Source of the DNA: Bacillota bacterium
Lineage (GTDB): Bacteria; Bacillota; Clostridia; Acetivibrionales; DTU013
NCBI GenBank assembly: GCA_023411575.1
Contig: JAEYOP010000071.1
Coordinates: 195,487-259,486, forward strand
Direction of reading: 5' to 3'
DNA: 64,000 nucleotides
Shown: positions 15,655 to 25,095 of the stretch, piece by piece
How positions within the stretch are numbered: the stretch's first letter is position 1
How the letters are laid out: each line of letters begins with the position of its first letter
Program-made: the position numbers and the translations under genes
Notes under the pieces: generated by a model
The model's input: only the letters and a program-made list of their open reading frames with translations
What the model was told of the DNA's origin: nothing
The model's database searches: none

Positions 15655-16902
15655 ATGTACCAGACCGATCTGATCAAAAAGATTGACCCTGCGGTGGCAG
15701 AAGCAATAGAGCAGGAAGTGGACCGGCAGCGAGGCAAAATCGAGCTGATCGCCTCCGAGAATTTTGTCAGTGAAGCCGTGCTGCAAGCGCTCGGCACTCC
15801 GCTCACCAACAAATATGCGGAAGGCTACCCGGGCAAAAGATATTATGGCGGCTGCGAATATGTTGATGTGGTAGAGCAGCTTGCCATAGACAGGGCAAAG
15901 GAGATCTTCGGGGCCGACCACGCCAACGTCCAGCCCCATTCCGGCGCGCAGGCCAATTCGGCAGTCTATTTCGCCGTGCTGGAGCCCGGTGATACGATCC
16001 TCGGCATGGACCTCGCACACGGGGGCCATCTCAGCCACGGAATGAAGAAGAACATATCCGGTAAATACTACAGGTCCGAGTTCTACGGCGTAAAGGAAGA
16101 AACCGGCTACATCGATTATGAAGCTCTTCTGGCAAAGGCCCGGGAAGTAAAGCCGAAGATCATTGTCGCCGGCGCCAGCGCCTATTCCAGAATCATAGAC
16201 TTTAAAGCGTTCAGCGAGATCGCGAAGGAAGTGGGAGCCTACCTCATGGTAGACATGGCCCATATAGCAGGGCTTGTGGCGGCCGGACTCCACCCGAACC
16301 CGGTTCCGTACGCCGATTTCGTTACGACGACGACCCACAAGACCCTCAGGGGTCCCAGGGGAGGCATGATCCTCTGCAAGGCGGAGCACGCCAAGGCCAT
16401 CGATTCCGCCGTATTCCCGGGAACCCAGGGCGGACCGCTGATGCACGTGATCGCGGCGAAGGCGGTCAGCTTCAAGGAAATCCTGGATTCCGACTTCAAG
16501 GCCTACCAGCAGCAGATCGTGAAAAATGCCCGGACCCTGGCAAATGCATTGACCGCGGAAGGCTTCCGCCTCGTATCGGGCGGAACGGACAACCACCTGA
16601 TGCTGGTGGATCTCAGCAACTTCAACGTAACCGGAAAGCTGGCGCAGCACCAGTTGGATGAGGTCTGCATCACCGTCAACAAGAATGCGGTGCCCTTCGA
16701 CAAGCAGAGCCCGTTTGTCACCAGCGGAATCCGGATCGGAACGCCGGCGGTGACCAGCAGAGGCATGGTGGAAGAGGACATGGTGGAAATTGCGAAGCTG
16801 ATCAAGCTGACCATAACGGACTTCGAAAACTCCGCAAACGCCATAAGGGAAAGGGTCGCAAAGCTTTGCGCAAAATATCCCCTTTATCCGAAGGAAGCGT
16901 AA
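15655..16902 (+). CDS. glyA: Serine hydroxymethyltransferase GlyA
   Basis: GlyA interconverts serine plus tetrahydrofolate with glycine plus methylene-tetrahydrofolate, using PLP. The 415-residue length is normal. Motifs include ELIASENFVSEAVLQALGT, NKYAEGYPGKRYYGGCE, MVDMAHIAGLVAAG, and PLP-binding Lys229 in TTTHKTLRGPRGG. The open frame extends back to 15370, but that stretch is riboswitch RNA; the ATG at 15655 follows ATGGAGGG and begins the conserved protein. Regulation is by the upstream tandem glycine riboswitch and terminator, so the gene responds directly to its own substrate or product. Confidence 0.97.
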   Translation: MYQTDLIKKIDPAVAEAIEQEVDRQRGKIELIASENFVSEAVLQALGTPLTNKYAEGYPGKRYYGGCEYVDVVEQLAIDRAKEIFGADHANVQPHSGAQANSAVYFAVLEPGDTILGMDLAHGGHLSHGMKKNISGKYYRSEFYGVKEETGYIDYEALLAKAREVKPKIIVAGASAYSRIIDFKAFSEIAKEVGAYLMVDMAHIAGLVAAGLHPNPVPYADFVTTTTHKTLRGPRGGMILCKAEHAKAIDSAVFPGTQGGPLMHVIAAKAVSFKEILDSDFKAYQQQIVKNARTLANALTAEGFRLVSGGTDNHLMLVDLSNFNVTGKLAQHQLDEVCITVNKNAVPFDKQSPFVTSGIRIGTPAVTSRGMVEEDMVEIAKLIKLTITDFENSANAIRERVAKLCAKYPLYPKEA

Positions 16903-16923
16903 TACGGACACGGTTTATACAGG

Positions 16924-16950
16924 AAAGAGGCGCCATGTGGCGCCTCTTTT
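16924..16950 (+). terminator. Intrinsic terminator after glyA
   Basis: The arms AAAGAGGCGCC and GGCGCCTCTTT flank an ATGT loop, with a T-run contained in the right arm. It lies between glyA and the convergent ABC permease gene and, being A/T symmetric, may work in both directions. Confidence 0.88.
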
Positions 16951-16974
16951 GAGTAACTGGACAATATCCCTGCT

Positions 16975-18591
16975 TTATTGAGGCACATCCCTTTTTCTCA
17001 GTCCTATAATCCCAAGCAGGATGAATACAACGGCCGCCGCTGCAAACCAGAATACGGACGCGCTGAATTTCTCGTACGGGAGCATCGGCGTACCCGTAAA
17101 GGGCAGCATATTGTTCACCCAGTCCGGCAGGTTGAGTGCGTCGCTTATAATGACGTGAAAATACATCGCCGCGTATAAGGCCCATAGAACCGGAATGGTA
17201 GCGCGTGGGGCAAAACCGAAGAACAAAGCCCCAATGCCGATTATCATCATGATGCCCGGCAGATATACAAGCGCGTCCAGGGATATCCGCCAGAACTGGG
17301 ACATATCGTTTACAGACGCCCCGAAGGAAGCGCCGAAAGACGCCCCGCCAAGCAGCAGAAGGACAGCCGCGGAGCAGAAGGCCACGGCGATGCGTTCCAG
17401 CACGAGGCCGACACGGGAAACCCCGCCTGCAAGCTGTGCTTCCGTCAAGCCTTTTGCCTCATCGGAACGCAATCCCGTAAAAATCTGCATCGGAAGCGCC
17501 AGACAGATCAATCCGATGAAGCTCAGGAGCAGCCCTACAAGGGCGTCAATACCGTTACCGACGCCGGAGAATAGCTTTACTCCGGAGAAGAGATCCACCA
17601 TGGCTTTTACAACGGAACCGAACATGAGCCCTGCCAGCACCATGCCTATCATCCATCCGATTATGCTGCCCCTGTAAAGCCGCAGAGTGAGACCCCATGG
17701 ATGACGCATGAGCGGCGTGGCGGCGGATTTTCCCTTCTTTTCCTTCAGAACGCCCGAACCGTAATCTCTGTGCGCTTCAATGAGAAATGCGATAACAAGG
17801 AGGGCTGCGGTAAGCGCTAAAAGAGGAATAATCAGCCAGCCTCTGTTTTCATCCCACGGCGCCATCTTTTCAGCCCATCCGACAGGGGATATCCAGGTCA
17901 GGGCGTTATTGCCAATGTCTCCGGTCAGGCGCAGGGCATAGCAGGCCATAATGATTACCGAGCCGGCGCTGTTTGCGACAGTCCCGCTCGACGAAAGCTG
18001 ATTCGTCAGCGCGCCGACGCCTACTCCCAACCAGCCGCACCCCATGACGGATAATCCGAATACGATAGAGCCGGTTATGCCGGCGCCTTCCGGATCCAGC
18101 CCAAGTGCGGCGCATACGATAGCGGAACCTATGCCGGTCAGGAAGCAAAGAAAAAGGCTCACGCCGACAACGGAGGTCAGGGTTGAGTGTATTCCCAACG
18201 GCCTGGAACGGAACAGTTCGGTACGCCCGTTCTCCTCATCGGCTCTGGCTCCATGCGTTACCTGGAATACCATACCGATTGCCAGGGTCATTGCCAGCGT
18301 CATCCATATCTTGGTCCATACTGCGCCTCCCAGAGTATTCATTGCGTTGCTCTGGCCTACCATGGCAACCATTCCGGGAGTGGAACCGATGGCGGCGAAT
18401 TCGTCAAGCTTGGCCTGGGTGTCGAACTCCGCATGGTAAAAGACTCCGACATAGGCAAGCAGGAATAATAATACCGCAATCCATACCAGATACCGGACAC
18501 GGTTGAGCCTCAGGGTGAAACGAATATATCTCCATACGCCGGCAAGTGCGTCGCGCGGCGAACCGGATGAAACCGAAGCGGAATCTCTCAT
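16975..18591 (-). CDS. ABC-2 type exporter permease (polyketide-antibiotic exporter-like)
   Basis: The 538-residue integral membrane protein has about twelve predicted helices in two similar halves, each opening with a basic amphipathic stretch before the first helix. This organisation matches fused ABC-2 permeases annotated as exporters of polyketide antibiotics (TnrB3-like). GARADEENGRTELFRSRPLG and GLRSDEAKGLTEAQLAGGVSR are the repeated cytoplasmic segments of the two halves. It overlaps the upstream ATPase gene by 4 nt (ATGA), so the two form one transporter. The substrate is unknown; tetR in the same operon points to drug- or metabolite-induced efflux. Confidence 0.85.
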   Translation of the reverse strand: MRDSASVSSGSPRDALAGVWRYIRFTLRLNRVRYLVWIAVLLFLLAYVGVFYHAEFDTQAKLDEFAAIGSTPGMVAMVGQSNAMNTLGGAVWTKIWMTLAMTLAIGMVFQVTHGARADEENGRTELFRSRPLGIHSTLTSVVGVSLFLCFLTGIGSAIVCAALGLDPEGAGITGSIVFGLSVMGCGWLGVGVGALTNQLSSSGTVANSAGSVIIMACYALRLTGDIGNNALTWISPVGWAEKMAPWDENRGWLIIPLLALTAALLVIAFLIEAHRDYGSGVLKEKKGKSAATPLMRHPWGLTLRLYRGSIIGWMIGMVLAGLMFGSVVKAMVDLFSGVKLFSGVGNGIDALVGLLLSFIGLICLALPMQIFTGLRSDEAKGLTEAQLAGGVSRVGLVLERIAVAFCSAAVLLLLGGASFGASFGASVNDMSQFWRISLDALVYLPGIMMIIGIGALFFGFAPRATIPVLWALYAAMYFHVIISDALNLPDWVNNMLPFTGTPMLPYEKFSASVFWFAAAAVVFILLGIIGLRKRDVPQ

Positions 18592-19499
18592 TTTGCGCTC
18601 ACCTTCCCATCCCCATTCTTATAATGGCTTAAGAACAGGTCTTCGAGGCTTGGCGGATTTATGGTCAGGCCCACGGGCCCAAGAGCGGCTATTCGGGCAA
18701 GCACGGCCGCCATAGCCTCGTTATCGAGCGAGAAGGTGATATGCCCTCCTTCTTTGCGGATATCATGGATTCCATCCAACCCATTCAATTCGGAAGCCTC
18801 TTTTTTCAAGACGGCGGAAACCCGGGTGCGGGTCAGGTGGCGCAATTGGGCGAGGGTACCCGATTCAACGGTGACGCCTTCCTTGATAATGGTGATTGTG
18901 TCCGCAAGCTTTTCGACCTCCGAGAAGATATGAGAGCTCAGCAGTACGGAACGCCCTTCTTTCTTTATTTCCTGGATCGACTCCGTAAAGGCCGCTTCCA
19001 TCAGCGGGTCAAGGCCGGAGGTAGGCTCATCCAATACAAGCAGCTCCGCCCTGGAAGCCAGCGCCGCCACAAGAGCGACTTTCTGGCGGTTTCCCTTGGA
19101 GTAGGTCCGGGCCTTCTTGGTAGGATCGAGGTCGAACCTTTCTATCATCTTCCTTTTGCGCTCGGGCTCCAGGCTTCCGGATAAAGAGCCAAGCACATCT
19201 ATTACTTCTCCGCCGGTCAGCTTCGGCCACAGGGCGACATCGCCAGGCACATAGACTAGCCTTCGGTGCAGGGCGACGGCATCCTTCCACGGATTGCCTC
19301 CAAGCAGGGATATCCTGCCTTTATCGGCTCTGAGCAATCCGAGCAATATACGGATAGCTGTGGTTTTACCGGCTCCGTTCGGGCCGAGAAACCCCACGAC
19401 CTGTCCCTCGGGTACGAAAAAGTTGAGACCGCGCAGGGCCTGGACTTTCCCAAAACTTTTATACAAATCCCGGACCTCAATGATGTAAGACTCTGACAT
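18588..19499 (-). CDS. ABC transporter ATP-binding protein
   Basis: This protein of about 303 residues would energise the permease encoded next to it. Walker A is GPNGAGKTTAIR near residue 41. The signature is YSKGNRQKVALVAALA, Walker B is LLVLDEPTSGLDPL, and the H-loop is LLSSHIFSEVEKL. The C-terminal 80 residues form the accessory domain common in DrrA-like ATPases. The ATG at 19499 follows AAAGGGG; the open frame upstream to 19526 lacks a ribosome site. Gene order is tetR, ATPase, permease on one strand. Confidence 0.92.
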   Translation of the reverse strand: MSESYIIEVRDLYKSFGKVQALRGLNFFVPEGQVVGFLGPNGAGKTTAIRILLGLLRADKGRISLLGGNPWKDAVALHRRLVYVPGDVALWPKLTGGEVIDVLGSLSGSLEPERKRKMIERFDLDPTKKARTYSKGNRQKVALVAALASRAELLVLDEPTSGLDPLMEAAFTESIQEIKKEGRSVLLSSHIFSEVEKLADTITIIKEGVTVESGTLAQLRHLTRTRVSAVLKKEASELNGLDGIHDIRKEGGHITFSLDNEAMAAVLARIAALGPVGLTINPPSLEDLFLSHYKNGDGKVSAK

Positions 19500-19588
19500 G
19501 ATAAAACCCCTTTCCATTTTAATCATAGTCTGTTTTTAAATATATTCCGTTCAAACAGCAGCATTAAGAATACTAGTTGGTTTCGAAA

Positions 19589-20284
19589 TCAAGGCGGACT
19601 TCGTTCTCCTTGTTCTTCTTTTTTACTAAATATCTCGCACAATGCCTTCAATATGGAATCGTCTTTGAGCAACGGAGTGGTCATCGACTCGACCTGAGCA
19701 ATAACGAGCTCCGGACGCTTCCAGATGCTCCTCACAAATTTGAGAGGGTCATCCGGCTGCTCCAGAAGATACCGGAGCAGCATATAGCCTATTGTCTGCA
19801 TGCTCCAAAATTCCGAGCGGGCGGACTCGTTGACCGAGGGATTGATAAGCCCTTGATCCAGTGAGACCTTCATGATCTCTTCGGTCTCAACCAACAGCTC
19901 GCTCATGAACTTACGGGCAGCGGAGCCCCCATCGGCAAGAGATCGAAGCATGTATACGAATATCATCCCAGACTCTTCCGAAAGCTCTTCAACAGCCCCT
20001 ACGGAAGCGACAGGCGAGACGACCGCCTTTACTTCGAGCTCGTGATAGCGCTTTAGAACTTCCGCATCGCACGCCTTTCGCAGGGACTGCTTGGAATGAA
20101 AGTGGTGGATGACCAGGCCGGGGGAAACACCGGAGGCGACAGCGATATTCCGGACGGAAGCTTTGCTGCCATAACGGGCAAACGCTTCAATCGCCGCATC
20201 AAATATCCTTGCTTTGGCGGTAAGGTCTTCCGGGGTGGCGGTGCGCCATATTCTTTTTTGTTTTTCATTCTCTATTGAACTCAT
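19589..20284 (-). CDS. TetR family transcriptional regulator
   Basis: The protein of about 231 residues has an N-terminal TetR helix-turn-helix: KARIFDAAIEAFARYG, then VRNIAVASGVSPGLVIHHFHSKQSL. A variable ligand-binding and dimerisation domain follows. The ATG at 20284 is adjacent to a perfect palindrome at 20285-20300 and downstream of a good promoter; longer open frame upstream is promoter DNA. It is first in the order tetR-ATPase-permease and probably represses itself and the exporter. The inducer is not evident. Confidence 0.9.
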   Translation of the reverse strand: MSSIENEKQKRIWRTATPEDLTAKARIFDAAIEAFARYGSKASVRNIAVASGVSPGLVIHHFHSKQSLRKACDAEVLKRYHELEVKAVVSPVASVGAVEELSEESGMIFVYMLRSLADGGSAARKFMSELLVETEEIMKVSLDQGLINPSVNESARSEFWSMQTIGYMLLRYLLEQPDDPLKFVRSIWKRPELVIAQVESMTTPLLKDDSILKALCEIFSKKEEQGERSPP

Positions 20285-20320
20285 GTTTAATATATTAAAC
20301 ACTTGTTTAGTGCTTGTCAA
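20285..20320 (-). promoter_or_regulatory. tetR promoter with overlapping palindromic operator
   Basis: On the minus strand, TTGACA (20320-20315) and TAATAT (20297-20292) are separated by 17 nt. The perfect 16-bp palindrome GTTTAATATATTAAAC (20285-20300) covers the -10. A second inverted repeat, CACT-N5-AGTG, lies in the spacer. The layout fits autorepression by the adjacent TetR protein. Confidence 0.75.
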
Positions 20321-20463
20321 TAGTACAATATTTCCTGCTCCGATCGGCGCAATCGCCCGCGCCAACCGAAATACGTGACCATCGGATCAAAAAACGTGAC
20401 GATCCGCACCTGGAAATCATAAAAGCATCTTACTAGAATTATATATAGTTGGGTGAGGTGCTT

Positions 20464-22194
20464 ATGAAAAAACAAAAGACAGCAGTGCTTTTTTTATCCG
20501 TCCTTCTATTTTTCCACTTGTCCTTTTCCGCCTATTCGGAAGCCAATTCCCAGACCGCTTCGGCAGAAGAGCTGTCGAAAGCGCCGGCAGAGGCCATGAC
20601 AAATCAACAGCCAATATGCGGTCAGATCGATCCGGACCGCAATTTGGCGTATGTGGTCGCTTCGGACCGAGGGGAATTCTCTGTAATCGACATTCAAAAT
20701 CCGGACAAACCTGTCCACATGGCGTCTCTTGAGATTTCAGACCCGGAGCCGGTTTCGTCCATGCTATTCCCGGGCGACTTTGTTTACCTGCTTTCCGGTA
20801 ATTCGGTACAGGTGGTTGATGTATCAAAGCCTCTTGAACCAGTGTGGTGTAGCCAGATCGCAGTTCAGACGGATTACCCTCTGGAAGGGATAGTGATGGA
20901 TGGACAACGCATCTATTTATATAATCGCGGCAGCGTACAGGTTTTCTCGCTGGAGGACAATCCGGCTTTGCCTGTATTTGCGGGTTTCTTCGAGGTGAAT
21001 GCGGAAGCAGGCAAGGAACTGACGGACATTGCAGTCCGCAATGGGGTTGTGTATGCGGCGATGGGGTCCGGAGGAGTACATATTTATTCTTTTAAAGATC
21101 CCGAACACGTTTCGGACATCGGCAGAATATCGGAAGTTCAAGGAGCCTGTGAGGATATCGCGCTGGCAGGTGAATTGGTACTGATGCGGATATCCCATTC
21201 CGATCCCGCTTTGAGTCGCATTGAAGTAATGAATGTCTCAGACTCCGCAAATCCCAAATACAAAGGAAGCATCCGGAATTACGGCATACATATGGAAGAC
21301 AGTGATGCCGCCGCATATGGGAATATGCTGGTTCTTGCGGACCATTCGAAGAGGGTCCGGTTAATCAATCCGGAAAAGAACGGGGACGGACAGGTTGGCT
21401 ATATCGATGCAGCCGCAATTCCGATCTGCATCAAAATCCGGGAAGGAAGCCTGTACCTTTTGGACGAAAGCGGCGGATTCCATGTCATACAGATGGAGCC
21501 TTCCGTATTCACACAAGCCGGAATATCCGGCACGACAGCCAGCGCGATATCCGGTACGACAACCGGCGTGAAGCCGGGCAAAAGCGAAAAAACGGCGTAT
21601 ATCACAATAGACGACGGACCGTCCAGGAACAATACCACCAAAAATCTGGATACGCTAAAGAAATATGGAATAAAGGCGACCTTTTTTGTATTGCCCAGGG
21701 AACATCTGGACGATATATATAAAAGAATTCTGGAAGAAGGCCATGTGCTCGGAAATCATTCCAGCGTTCACGACTACAATTATCTCTATAGCTCGACGGC
21801 TAATTTTGAAAAAGATGTGATCAAGGCCCGGGATTTCATATACAAGAAATTGGGCTATACCACGACGGTCTACCGTTTTCCCGGCGGCACCATGGGGCGC
21901 AAAAAAAGCGTCGTCGCAGAAAGGACGGAAATCCTGAAGAACCTGGGATACCGGTATTTTGACTGGGATGTTTCCACGGCCGACACAGACCCTAATCTGA
22001 GCAAATACGGAAGTGAGGAGAAAATCGTCAATCTCCTGGCGAACAACGTGATTAAAAATACAAAAGGGAAAAAGAAGCTGATCATCCTGATGCACGATTC
22101 CGCAGGAAAAGCATATACCGCCAAGGCCTTGCCGAAGATTATCGAGGGATTGCAGAAGCAGGGCTATGGATTCGATGTCTTGACGAATTATTAA
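20464..22194 (+). CDS. Secreted LVIVD-repeat protein with C-terminal polysaccharide deacetylase (NodB) domain
   Basis: The precursor of about 576 residues begins with a signal peptide (MKKQKTAVLFLSVLLFFHLSF, cleaved after about residue 25). Residues 50-350 contain LVIVD-type beta-propeller repeats (LAYVVASDRGEFSVIDIQNPDKP, VYLLSGNSVQVVDVSKPLEP, VYAAMGSGGVHIYSF). After a Gly/Thr-rich linker, the NodB deacetylase domain shows TIDDGPS, the metal-binding HSSVH, RFPGG, DWDVSTAD and LIILMHDS. It probably deacetylates a cell-wall or surface GlcNAc polymer. The ATG at 20464 follows GTGAGGTG; a TTG upstream at 20449 lacks a site. A 6-bp inverted repeat (CGGATC/GATCCG, 20383-20406) lies upstream. The next gene begins 29 nt later and is probably cotranscribed. 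Confidence 0.88.
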   Translation: MKKQKTAVLFLSVLLFFHLSFSAYSEANSQTASAEELSKAPAEAMTNQQPICGQIDPDRNLAYVVASDRGEFSVIDIQNPDKPVHMASLEISDPEPVSSMLFPGDFVYLLSGNSVQVVDVSKPLEPVWCSQIAVQTDYPLEGIVMDGQRIYLYNRGSVQVFSLEDNPALPVFAGFFEVNAEAGKELTDIAVRNGVVYAAMGSGGVHIYSFKDPEHVSDIGRISEVQGACEDIALAGELVLMRISHSDPALSRIEVMNVSDSANPKYKGSIRNYGIHMEDSDAAAYGNMLVLADHSKRVRLINPEKNGDGQVGYIDAAAIPICIKIREGSLYLLDESGGFHVIQMEPSVFTQAGISGTTASAISGTTTGVKPGKSEKTAYITIDDGPSRNNTTKNLDTLKKYGIKATFFVLPREHLDDIYKRILEEGHVLGNHSSVHDYNYLYSSTANFEKDVIKARDFIYKKLGYTTTVYRFPGGTMGRKKSVVAERTEILKNLGYRYFDWDVSTADTDPNLSKYGSEEKIVNLLANNVIKNTKGKKKLIILMHDSAGKAYTAKALPKIIEGLQKQGYGFDVLTNY

Positions 22195-22222
22195 GGTATA
22201 TCGGTCTAAAGGGAGGCGAATT

Positions 22223-24949
22223 ATTTTAAAAAATACTGCTCGCACCTATCTTTCACTAATCATTCTTCTGGCACTTCTGTGCTCGGTGGGAGGACAGCCC
22301 GCGGCGGCGGCGGCGGCCGGCATTCCGGCCGGAAATGTATATGTTGACGACAAACTGCTGAATTTCAAGATCGGGGAAGCTGATAAAAACCTGATGGTTC
22401 CTGCCGACGTCATTTATCCCGCCCTGGGTGCGACCTGCAAAATGAATAGAACCGCAGGGACCTTGAACGTCAAGCTTGGCTTGAAAAGCTTTGCAATCCG
22501 TGAAAATAATTATGATATCATGATAGGCGATAAAAGAGTTCCGATGGAGGACAAGCCTTCCTTCTCCGGCAAGCACATGATGGTTCCTCTTCGTGCCGTA
22601 GTGGAAAGCGTCGGCGGGGGAGTCAAATGGGATGGCAGTCGAAAAGCATGGCAGGTTTATACCAGGGACCGGCTGGAGAGCATGGTCGATATCATGGGAG
22701 ACGGAACGACGCTAAAGAAAAAGCTTTCTTCCTATGAGAAATATTTTTCGGATGACAAGGTTGTTTTTTGGTCCGCCTTTCGTGACGGAGCCGCTATTTA
22801 CCGCTCCGATAAAAACGGGAAGAACGGGGAAAGGCTGCTGGACAGGGCTACAGAGATTATCGGACTGGACAAGGACAACATCTACTATATTGATCATTCG
22901 GAAAACAACCATCTGTACCGCATCCGCAAGGACGGAACAAAGCCGGTGAAGCTTGTGGCCGGTTCCGTGTCCGACGCGTCTCTCAAAGGGGATACCATCG
23001 AATATTACAGCCTGGAAAACGGTTTGGCGAAATGCTCGGTCCGGACAGACGGCAGCGGATACAAGCTTTTACAGGACGAGATTACGGTCATGGACGGGGA
23101 TTGGACCATACAGGGAAATCAGACGCTCCAGGGAAAAAATATTCTCCTGAAAGGGGACCTCCGGATCGGCGAAGGCGCTTCGCTGACACTGGAAAACACA
23201 AGACTGGTTTTTGATACGGGGAAGGATACCGGTTCTTTGACGAAACGAAGGCTTGAAGTAAAAAACGGAACTTTTATCCTGAAGGGCGGTACCCTCCGGT
23301 CTACAAGACAGGACAACGGAATCGATTTTTACGCGGAAGCTTCGGAAATAAAAATTCAGGGAAGCAGGATCTCCAATATTATCGGCAATATCATGCTGGA
23401 GCGCTGCAGCAATGTGGAAATGGCGGACAATTACGTGCTGGACAGCGCCACCAGTGGATTTGTGAACAGCAACAACTGCAGCGGCGCGCTCTACACGGAC
23501 AACGTCATCATTAACAAGGACCGGGGAAGTATGTCCTGGATCACTTTCCTTTCCGGCTCCCGTGCGACGGGTCTGATCATCCGGGACAATGTCTGCGTAG
23601 ACCAGGGAGAGTGCTTGTTCCTGCAGCAAGGCTCCGACGGCCTCATATCCGGGAATCTGGTTCTGGGAGACCAGTACTGGCTGGGTCTTTCACTCCGTCA
23701 TGATGCCGGGAATTCCACCTACGACAATAATTTTCTTCAACAAAATTACGACGACGGATATCAAATCAATGATGTGAGCAATACCAATGCAGTGAATGCC
23801 GATACGCTGGATTCGACGACGACCTTTTCAAGAAATGTCGTGAACAATTCCGGAAGAGCTTTCCAAATGCAGAACATGAGCAATTGTGTTTTCGATTCCA
23901 ACAGGGCATGGATGCAATTGTTCAATCCGCAGGACAACCGCATTGAGCTTGCCGCCGTAAGCATGCAGTATTCCCATCACAATGAAATCCTCAATAACAC
24001 CTTTGAATCCTGGAACGGGACCAGCGGCCTGCAAGCCTTCTTCTGCACGGAAAACCGGGTGGAAAACAACACGTTTTCCGGCTTCAAATACGGAATCGAA
24101 TTGTGGAACAAGTCGGATGGCAACAGCATTCGGGGAAACCGCGTCGTGGATTGCGTCAGCAGCATTCTCACCAATGGATCCCAAAACAACAAGGTTTCCG
24201 GGAACGCCTTGATTTCGACAAAGAATGCAAAGATAAATGTCTATAACAGTGGCAGCAATCAATGGTCCTCCAATTATTATTCCGATCAGAGCGTGACGGG
24301 GCCGAGGAAGCTCGATAAAGCGGGAACAGATCCTTCTCCGCTGCCGAAGCAGCCCGGGATGAAGAAAGTCCAAAGCGTCTATACAGCCAGGGCATTCGAT
24401 CTGAAACGGATGACCGATACGTACGATTTAGAGAAAAGCAGCGGCAGAATTTCTGAAAATGAGCTTTGGAAGGATAAAACGGTCCACTATGACGTCGGAC
24501 ATGACTTCAAGGTACTGAAGGGCGCAACGTTGACCCTTGAAAATGTAACTTTCCTGGCTCCGGTCTTTTATAAATCCGAGCCGGAGATATATATTGAGGC
24601 GGGGGCGTCCCTGATCCTGAAAAACAGCAGGATTGTTGCCGATCCCAAGGGAATGCCATTCTATTTCCGGGTTGAGAACGGGGCAACCTTTATCGCTGAA
24701 AACTGCACTTTTGAAAACATAAGTGAACTCAATATATGCGGCGCAAAGAGCGTGATCCGGAACTGCACCTTTACGGACTGTTTTGAAGCGTTAGCCTTGG
24801 GGATGGGGGATGATGCCAAAATCGAAAATTGCAAAATCGTCAATTCCTTTGAGGGCATCCGTTTCTATTCCTATTCCGGTGAGAAGGCCAAAATATCCGG
24901 CATTAAGGAAACGAATATCACCGCGAAATTCGTTGAGCCCGGTTTATAA
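22223..24949 (+). CDS. Secreted beta-helix protein with copper-amine-oxidase-N and DUF5050-like domains (paralogue 1)
   Basis: The protein of about 908 residues has domains in this order. First is a signal peptide (LKNTARTYLSLIILLALL, then an Ala-rich cleavage region). A copper-amine-oxidase N-terminal-like domain spans about 35-145 (VYVDDKLLNFKIGEA, MMVPLRAVVESVGG). A DUF5050-like propeller segment (LSSYEKYFSDDKVVFWSAF, RDGAAIYRSDKN) is followed by a long right-handed parallel beta-helix rich in N-x-I/F repeats. No catalytic motif is recognised; polysaccharide binding is inferred. The first ATG/GTG/TTG in frame is GTG 22286, which would remove the signal peptide. GGGAGG at 22211-22216 sits 6 nt before an in-frame ATT at 22223, taken here as the start. 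A paralogue lies at 31055. Confidence 0.75.
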   Translation: MLKNTARTYLSLIILLALLCSVGGQPAAAAAAGIPAGNVYVDDKLLNFKIGEADKNLMVPADVIYPALGATCKMNRTAGTLNVKLGLKSFAIRENNYDIMIGDKRVPMEDKPSFSGKHMMVPLRAVVESVGGGVKWDGSRKAWQVYTRDRLESMVDIMGDGTTLKKKLSSYEKYFSDDKVVFWSAFRDGAAIYRSDKNGKNGERLLDRATEIIGLDKDNIYYIDHSENNHLYRIRKDGTKPVKLVAGSVSDASLKGDTIEYYSLENGLAKCSVRTDGSGYKLLQDEITVMDGDWTIQGNQTLQGKNILLKGDLRIGEGASLTLENTRLVFDTGKDTGSLTKRRLEVKNGTFILKGGTLRSTRQDNGIDFYAEASEIKIQGSRISNIIGNIMLERCSNVEMADNYVLDSATSGFVNSNNCSGALYTDNVIINKDRGSMSWITFLSGSRATGLIIRDNVCVDQGECLFLQQGSDGLISGNLVLGDQYWLGLSLRHDAGNSTYDNNFLQQNYDDGYQINDVSNTNAVNADTLDSTTTFSRNVVNNSGRAFQMQNMSNCVFDSNRAWMQLFNPQDNRIELAAVSMQYSHHNEILNNTFESWNGTSGLQAFFCTENRVENNTFSGFKYGIELWNKSDGNSIRGNRVVDCVSSILTNGSQNNKVSGNALISTKNAKINVYNSGSNQWSSNYYSDQSVTGPRKLDKAGTDPSPLPKQPGMKKVQSVYTARAFDLKRMTDTYDLEKSSGRISENELWKDKTVHYDVGHDFKVLKGATLTLENVTFLAPVFYKSEPEIYIEAGASLILKNSRIVADPKGMPFYFRVENGATFIAENCTFENISELNICGAKSVIRNCTFTDCFEALALGMGDDAKIENCKIVNSFEGIRFYSYSGEKAKISGIKETNITAKFVEPGL

Positions 24950-25095
24950 GCATCCCTTCGACCTTGAAGAGGAAAGCGTATCTCTATTATTTGGCAATGC
25001 CGAGTGATATAGTATATTTATTCTGTTATATGTTGCAAGAAAGATTTTGCATTATCTATTATATTGAATTTTTCAACATGTGAGGTACAGGCCGT

